This document shows, piece after piece, positions 24,697 to 28,330 of a stretch of DNA of 28,330 bases. Origin of the DNA: CAVAVT01 sp963592185 (GTDB lineage: Bacteria; Bacillota; Negativicutes; Selenomonadales; Selenomonadaceae); NCBI GenBank assembly GCA_963592185.1, contig CAVAVT010000021.1, positions 1 to 28,330 of the forward strand. Direction: 5' to 3'. The notes beneath the pieces were generated by a model. The model was not told the origin of the DNA, did no database searches, and saw nothing but the letters and a program-made list of their open reading frames with translations. The position numbers and the translations under genes were made by a program. Every line of letters begins with the position of its first letter. Positions within the stretch are counted from its first letter, which is position 1.

Positions 24697-25104
24697 TCAC
24701 CGACCTCCATCTGCTGCCAGACCGAACCGGGTGATTCCCTCGGCCTTGAACTTGTTCAAAAGACCAACCACCATACCGTAGTCAATGTCCTGATCCGCCC
24801 GGACCACCACGGAGAACTTCGGATTTTTCTTCATTTCTCCCTTTGCCTTTGCCAAAAGGGTTCTTTCATCAATCTGCTTGTCCTCCAGCCACAGGGAGCC
24901 GTCCTTCTGCATTGTTACCAGAAAGCTTGCCTGTACCTGGGTTTCCGCCTGCTGTGCCTTTGGCATATTTACCGGTATAGTTTTCAAATGAACCATGTAC
25001 AAGGTGCTCATCATGAAAAACACCAGCAGAAAGAACATTATATCAATCATTGGTATAATCATTACCTCAGGCTTGCTGAAACTCCTTCTGTCACGCAGTC
25101 TCAT
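24697..25104 (-). CDS. exbD: Biopolymer transport protein ExbD
   Basis: Small subunit of the TonB-energising proton channel. After a basic N-terminus (MRLRDRRSFSKPEV) comes one membrane helix, MIIPMIDIMFFLLVFFMMST, with the essential aspartate in PMIDIMF. A periplasmic domain follows, with LWLEDKQI and VVVRADQDIDYG in the family pattern. Its length of 135 aa is typical. The ATG at 25104 has GGAGG 9 nt upstream and overlaps the end of exbB by 14 nt. An ATG at 25125 is less likely because no ribosome binding site precedes it. Confidence 0.93.
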   Translation of the reverse strand: MRLRDRRSFSKPEVMIIPMIDIMFFLLVFFMMSTLYMVHLKTIPVNMPKAQQAETQVQASFLVTMQKDGSLWLEDKQIDERTLLAKAKGEMKKNPKFSVVVRADQDIDYGMVVGLLNKFKAEGITRFGLAADGGR

Positions 25105-25753
25105 GGGCTTTTCCCTCCGCTTCATTGGAGGCGGTATAAGCTTCCGTCTCTATAAAGGACAGACATTCTTCCATATCCGAAACAATATTTTCCACACGCT
25201 GGGAAAAATATGCATGGACAGCCAGAGCAATGATAGCCACGCAAAGACCGATGGCTGTTGCCACCAGAGCCTCGCCTACGCCCCCGGTAATGGCGGAGGC
25301 CTGTCCTTCATCAAGGTTAAAGACGCTGAATGCGGAAATCATTCCGCTGATTGTCCCCAAAAGTCCAAGCAGGGGAGCCATGGTAACGATTACGTTTAAA
25401 TAATAAAGCTTCTTTCTGAATTTAGAAAGGATAATACCGGACTGAACCTCAAGAAAACCCTCCACACGCTTAGGTTCCCAAGTTCCAACCTTGCTCCAGG
25501 CATCGGTAATAAGCTCCGGAAGAAGCCCCTTGGTGGATTTTGCTAGGCTCATTGCCTTTTCACTGTCTCCTTCCATCATGCAGGAATAAAATTTCTTTGC
25601 AAAATCCCTTCCAGCATCTGACTTGGAAAAGAACATTCCACGCTCTATTGCAATTGCCACTGTAAACATGGAGGCCGCAATCAGCAGCAGTACCACAGGG
25701 CCGCCCTTCATCAAAAATTCCACACCGGCTGAAACCGACTCAAATAATCCCAT
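25091..25753 (-). CDS. exbB: Biopolymer transport protein ExbB (MotA/TolQ/ExbB family)
   Basis: Membrane scaffold of the proton-driven motor that energises TonB. Three hydrophobic helices are seen: near residues 15-35 (FLMKGGPVVLLLIAASMFTV), 105-130 (LNVIVTMAPLLGLLGTISGMI) and 145-175 (GVGEALVATAIGLCVAIIALAV). The APLLGLLGTISGMI and EALVATAIGL motifs are diagnostic. The length is 220 aa. The ATG at 25753 has GGGAG 8 nt upstream; upstream ATGs at 25771 and 25768 lack one. It lies 36 nt after the FecCD-type permease, with no terminator between them, and overlaps exbD. Confidence 0.93.
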   Translation of the reverse strand: MGLFESVSAGVEFLMKGGPVVLLLIAASMFTVAIAIERGMFFSKSDAGRDFAKKFYSCMMEGDSEKAMSLAKSTKGLLPELITDAWSKVGTWEPKRVEGFLEVQSGIILSKFRKKLYYLNVIVTMAPLLGLLGTISGMISAFSVFNLDEGQASAITGGVGEALVATAIGLCVAIIALAVHAYFSQRVENIVSDMEECLSFIETEAYTASNEAEGKAHETA

Positions 25754-25789
25754 CGTCAATACTCCCATCAAAACATTTCTGTATAAAAT

Positions 25790-26836
25790 TTATTCGCTTA
25801 CTCTTCCCTTATATTTCCTCAAGAGATAGAGGAAATACGGCGAGCCTAAAAATGCGGTCATAATGCCCACCCGGACCTCTGCCGGAGGCATGATAACACG
25901 TCCCAAGGTATCGCAGAACACCAAAAATACCGCTCCAGCCAGTACACTTGCTGGCAGCAGCCGCCTGTGGTCCGGTCCCACCAAAAATCTCATGGCGTGG
26001 GGAACCACCAGTCCCACGAAGCCAATATTTCCGCTTATGCATACCGCTGTTGCGGTGGTAAGTGTGGCAAGTACCAAGAAAATCAATCGATATTTTGCTA
26101 CCTGCATTCCTACGGATTTTGCCTGAATCTCTCCAAGAACCAGCACGTTCAGGTGCCGGGCAAGAATCATCATAATAGTTATCCCCAGACCTATGGGAAC
26201 AACTCCCAGAAGGACGTGCTCCCACCTGCGGTAGTCCAGTCCTCCTACAGTCCAAAAGAGATATTCATGCATTTTCTGATTGTCCATCATGGTGAGAATT
26301 GCTGCCGTGCAGGCACTTAAAAGCATTCCCACCACCACTCCGGAAAGAAGCAGTGTCATGATTGGAATTTTGCCGTGACGGATGGAAAGCATTACCGTCA
26401 ATGTTACAGCCCCCAATGCCCCCACAAAGGCAAAGGCTGGCATAATAAAGATATTGGCTGCTGAAGCCCCCAGCATAATGGATATAATGGCTCCAAGGGA
26501 TGCTCCGCTGGACACACCTATGATTCCTGGGTCAGCCAGTGGGTTAGAGAAAATGCCCTGTAGAGCTGCACCGGAGGCTGCCAGCCCTGCTCCCACCAGT
26601 ATTCCAGTCAATGTCCTTGGAAAGCGGATATGCCACAGCACCGCCTGTTCATCTGGAGGGACTGTCACATCCCCATAAAATGGCAGTCCAAATGCCTGGG
26701 ACAGTGAGGCAAGCACATGCTCAAAGGATATGGGATATTCCCCAGCAGACAGGGAAAAAAGCATCGCCCCCAAGAGCAATAATACGAACATAGCTATTTT
26801 TAAGAAAAAGCCTCCAAAGCGGGATTTATTATTCAT
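25790..26836 (-). CDS. FecCD/BtuC-type ABC transporter permease
   Basis: Inner-membrane permease of the family that imports iron-siderophores, heme or cobalamin. Family motifs include WHIRFPRTLTGILVGAGLA, GAALQGIFSNPLADPGIIG, SGASLGAII, and GNIGFVGLVVPHAMRFLVG with DHRRLLPASVLAGA. About ten hydrophobic helices cover 348 residues. The ATG at 26836 has GGAGG 10 nt upstream. An ATG at 26842 is only 4 nt from it and is possible. The start overlaps the end of the ATPase gene, so the two are coupled. The substrate is not decidable here; no binding protein gene is in view. Confidence 0.93.
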   Translation of the reverse strand: MNNKSRFGGFFLKIAMFVLLLLGAMLFSLSAGEYPISFEHVLASLSQAFGLPFYGDVTVPPDEQAVLWHIRFPRTLTGILVGAGLAASGAALQGIFSNPLADPGIIGVSSGASLGAIISIMLGASAANIFIMPAFAFVGALGAVTLTVMLSIRHGKIPIMTLLLSGVVVGMLLSACTAAILTMMDNQKMHEYLFWTVGGLDYRRWEHVLLGVVPIGLGITIMMILARHLNVLVLGEIQAKSVGMQVAKYRLIFLVLATLTTATAVCISGNIGFVGLVVPHAMRFLVGPDHRRLLPASVLAGAVFLVFCDTLGRVIMPPAEVRVGIMTAFLGSPYFLYLLRKYKGRVSE

Positions 26837-27677
26837 GTTCATCACTCCTCCCGGCAATTAGAAACTCATCTATTTCCTCTGTGTCCTCTGGCTCATCCAT
26901 TGCAGAAAACACTTCAATATGTCCAGTTAATGGATTTTCCACAGCTTTAAGGGGAACTCCGTAGGCATTGGTCAGGATATCATCCTGAAGGACTTCCTTT
27001 GGTGCTCCGTCAGCCATGAGACCTCCATTTCCCAAAAGCAGCAGCCTAGAGCAGAATCTGGCTGCAAGGCCCAGCTCGTGAACCACCATTAGGACTGTTT
27101 TCCCTTTTTTGCAAAGGGCTTTGCAAAAGCGGAATATTTCCTCCTGATAGTAAACATCAAGGCCTGTGGCTGGCTCATCCAAAAATAATATAGGAGTCTG
27201 CTGGGCAAGTATCTGTGCTAGAAACACCCTTTGCCGCTGTCCTCCGGAAAGTGCCTGCATGGGTCTATCGGCGAATTCCTCCGTATGGGTATATCCCATA
27301 CAGCTTGAAACGATTTTCTCATCCTCGGAGCTTTCCTGCTGCCACCAGGAAAGATGGGCATACCTTCCTATCATGACTATTTCCCGAGCTGTGTATCCAA
27401 AGGGACACTCCGGCTGCTGGGAAAGATAGGCTATCCACTCTGCCAGCTCACGGTCAGACATGCTTTCTTTATTTTTGCCGCCGATAATTACCTCTCCGGC
27501 AAGTTTATCCTGAAGTCCTCTTATGGTTCTCATAAGGGTGCTTTTCCCAGCGCCGTTGGCTCCAATAATTCCCACCATTTCGCCAGGCTTTAGTGAAAAG
27601 CTTACATCAGATAAAATTGTCCGGTCCTCATATCCTGCGGACACATTTTCCACCTGAAGAATCTTATTATCTATCAT
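26829..27677 (-). CDS. FecE/BtuD-type ABC transporter ATP-binding protein
   Basis: ATPase for the FecCD-type permease that follows it. Walker A is GANGAGKST, the Q-loop lies in YLSQQPECPFG, the signature is ALSGGQRQRVFLA, Walker B is ILFLDEPATGLD, and the switch histidine is in MVVHELGLA. It has 282 aa, including an acidic tail (EPEDTEEIDEF) beyond the usual end. The ATG at 27677 has AGGTGG close upstream (3 nt, somewhat short). It is the first gene after the receptor terminator and has its own extended -10 promoter, so it heads the exbB-exbD-tonB-containing operon. Confidence 0.93.
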   Translation of the reverse strand: MIDNKILQVENVSAGYEDRTILSDVSFSLKPGEMVGIIGANGAGKSTLMRTIRGLQDKLAGEVIIGGKNKESMSDRELAEWIAYLSQQPECPFGYTAREIVMIGRYAHLSWWQQESSEDEKIVSSCMGYTHTEEFADRPMQALSGGQRQRVFLAQILAQQTPILFLDEPATGLDVYYQEEIFRFCKALCKKGKTVLMVVHELGLAARFCSRLLLLGNGGLMADGAPKEVLQDDILTNAYGVPLKAVENPLTGHIEVFSAMDEPEDTEEIDEFLIAGRSDEHE

Positions 27678-27714
27678 AGCCCACCTGCATTAAAATCAAA
27701 TATTTATCGCTCTA

Positions 27715-27723
27715 ATTATAACA
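27715..27723 (-). promoter_or_regulatory. Extended -10 promoter of the ABC/TonB operon
   Basis: On the minus strand TGTTATAAT (27723-27715) is a perfect extended -10 element (TGn plus TATAAT). The expected -35 position falls inside the receptor terminator and does not match consensus, which is usual for extended -10 promoters. The leader is about 30 nt. I could not see a convincing Fur or Zur box over it. Confidence 0.6.
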
Positions 27724-27750
27724 AAAAAGCCCCGCTGCTGCAGGGCTTTT
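27723..27750 (-). terminator. Intrinsic terminator of the TonB-dependent receptor gene
   Basis: On the minus strand AAAAGCCC and GGGCTTTT pair as an 8-bp stem around a loop of about ten bases containing GCAGCAG, followed by further Ts. It lies 13 nt past the receptor stop codon and abuts the next promoter. Confidence 0.88.
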
Positions 27751-27763
27751 CATGTTTGAGCTA

Positions 27764-28330
27764 TTAGAAGCTGTATTTAACACCGATCTGGAAGAAACGG
27801 CTAGGACCAGGGAAATAATATCCTGAAGTATATCCTGATCCACCATAAGTAGGATAGGTCTGGTTGGTAAGGTTAAGTGCACGGGCATAAATGGTAAGAT
27901 CCTTAGTAACATCATAACTTGCGCTAAGGTTCCAAATAACATAACGGCTGTAACCAAAATTATTTACATCTAATCCGCTGCCAATACGTGCACCAAGGTT
28001 AGCCTTCCATGCACCCTTCTTGAAGTTTACACCGAACTGATAGCCATTTGGCATTGTGTTAAAAATCTGCTGTACATAACTGGAACTAGAATTATTCTCT
28101 GCCTCCTGCTTTACATAGGAATAGCCAGCATTGAAGCTCCAGTTGTCGTTAAGTTTCTTATTATAGGTAATTTCCAAACCTCTGCGCTTCTCATACAAGA
28201 GATTTTCAGGCTGAATTATGTTATCAACAGGCAATCCGTAGTATATAGCGTCAGACACCTTGGACTGGAAGAAATTTACATCCAGGCTGCTGTTAGGGTT
28301 AAAGGTATGGGTGTAGCCCAGCTGCACATT
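27764..28330 (-). CDS. TonB-dependent outer-membrane receptor, C-terminal part
   Basis: The gene enters from the right edge of the window, so only the last 189 residues are seen and the start is missing. The visible part consists of alternating amphipathic strands of a beta-barrel (LGYTHTFNPNSSLDVNFF, RGLEITYNKKLNDNWSFNAG, FKKGAWKANLGARIG). It ends with the classic receptor finish: YARALNLTNQTYPTYGG, then PGPSRFFQIGVKYSF with a terminal phenylalanine recognised by the BAM assembly machinery. It presumably imports a chelated metal or cofactor that is passed to the FecCD-type system encoded next. The ligand cannot be told without the plug and N-terminal half. Confidence 0.92.
   Translation of the reverse strand, partial: NVQLGYTHTFNPNSSLDVNFFQSKVSDAIYYGLPVDNIIQPENLLYEKRRGLEITYNKKLNDNWSFNAGYSYVKQEAENNSSSSYVQQIFNTMPNGYQFGVNFKKGAWKANLGARIGSGLDVNNFGYSRYVIWNLSASYDVTKDLTIYARALNLTNQTYPTYGGSGYTSGYYFPGPSRFFQIGVKYSF

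Noticed and set aside
27678..27722. Fur box over the transport operon promoter
   Set aside because: The region is AT-rich, but no stretch matches the GATAATGATTATC-type repeat well enough to call.
1..28330. CRISPR array, insertion sequence, transposase, tRNA or rRNA
   Set aside because: No regularly spaced repeats, no transposase or integrase motifs and no tRNA or rRNA sequence other than the tRNA-like part of tmRNA were found by reading.

Overview
The window most likely comes from a diderm Firmicute of the class Negativicutes (Selenomonas/Anaerovibrio/Veillonella-like). It combines Firmicutes-type machinery (AddAB recombination nuclease, strong AGGAGG-type ribosome binding sites, a tmRNA, moderate GC) with outer-membrane machinery (TonB, ExbB, ExbD and the C-terminus of a TonB-dependent receptor). 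The lineage is inferred from gene content and the genus cannot be fixed from this sequence. Nearly everything is on the minus strand except corA and a small gene after it.

Positions 1-1680 hold a hicA-hicB toxin-antitoxin pair with a palindromic operator/promoter, then tmRNA (ssrA) with its promoter and terminator, then a 43-residue remnant of an EamA/DMT transporter whose stop codon lies inside the -35 element of the tmRNA promoter. Positions 1615-3070 are a plus-strand unit: promoter, structured leader of about 200 nt, a CorA-type transporter and an orphan Phd/YefM-like protein, ending in a strong bidirectional terminator.

Positions 3077-14744 are a DNA-end-processing block read on the minus strand as sbcD-sbcC-addB-addA, with very tight spacing. 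SbcCD opens hairpins and blocked ends. AddAB resects double-strand breaks for RecA. Upstream are cheR and a PaaK-like protein that has lost the ATP-binding loop, other catalytic residues and the C-terminal domain, so it looks like a pseudoenzyme.

Positions 16768-21165 are a housekeeping run (read uppP, xth, pth, radical SAM protein, zinc-ribbon/DUF805 protein, small membrane protein) behind a clear promoter. Positions 21250-28330 are a transport island: a TonB-dependent receptor (partial, entering from the right edge) with its terminator, then an apparent operon of a FecE-type ATPase, FecCD-type permease, ExbB, ExbD, TonB, a xylose-isomerase-like TIM-barrel protein, and a ZnuC/ZnuB-type metal ABC transporter. 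No periplasmic binding protein for either ABC system is in the window. The joining of two ABC importers, a private TonB motor and a TIM-barrel enzyme in one transcript is the most system-like feature here. The PaaK-like pseudoenzyme and the corA leader are the next most unusual.
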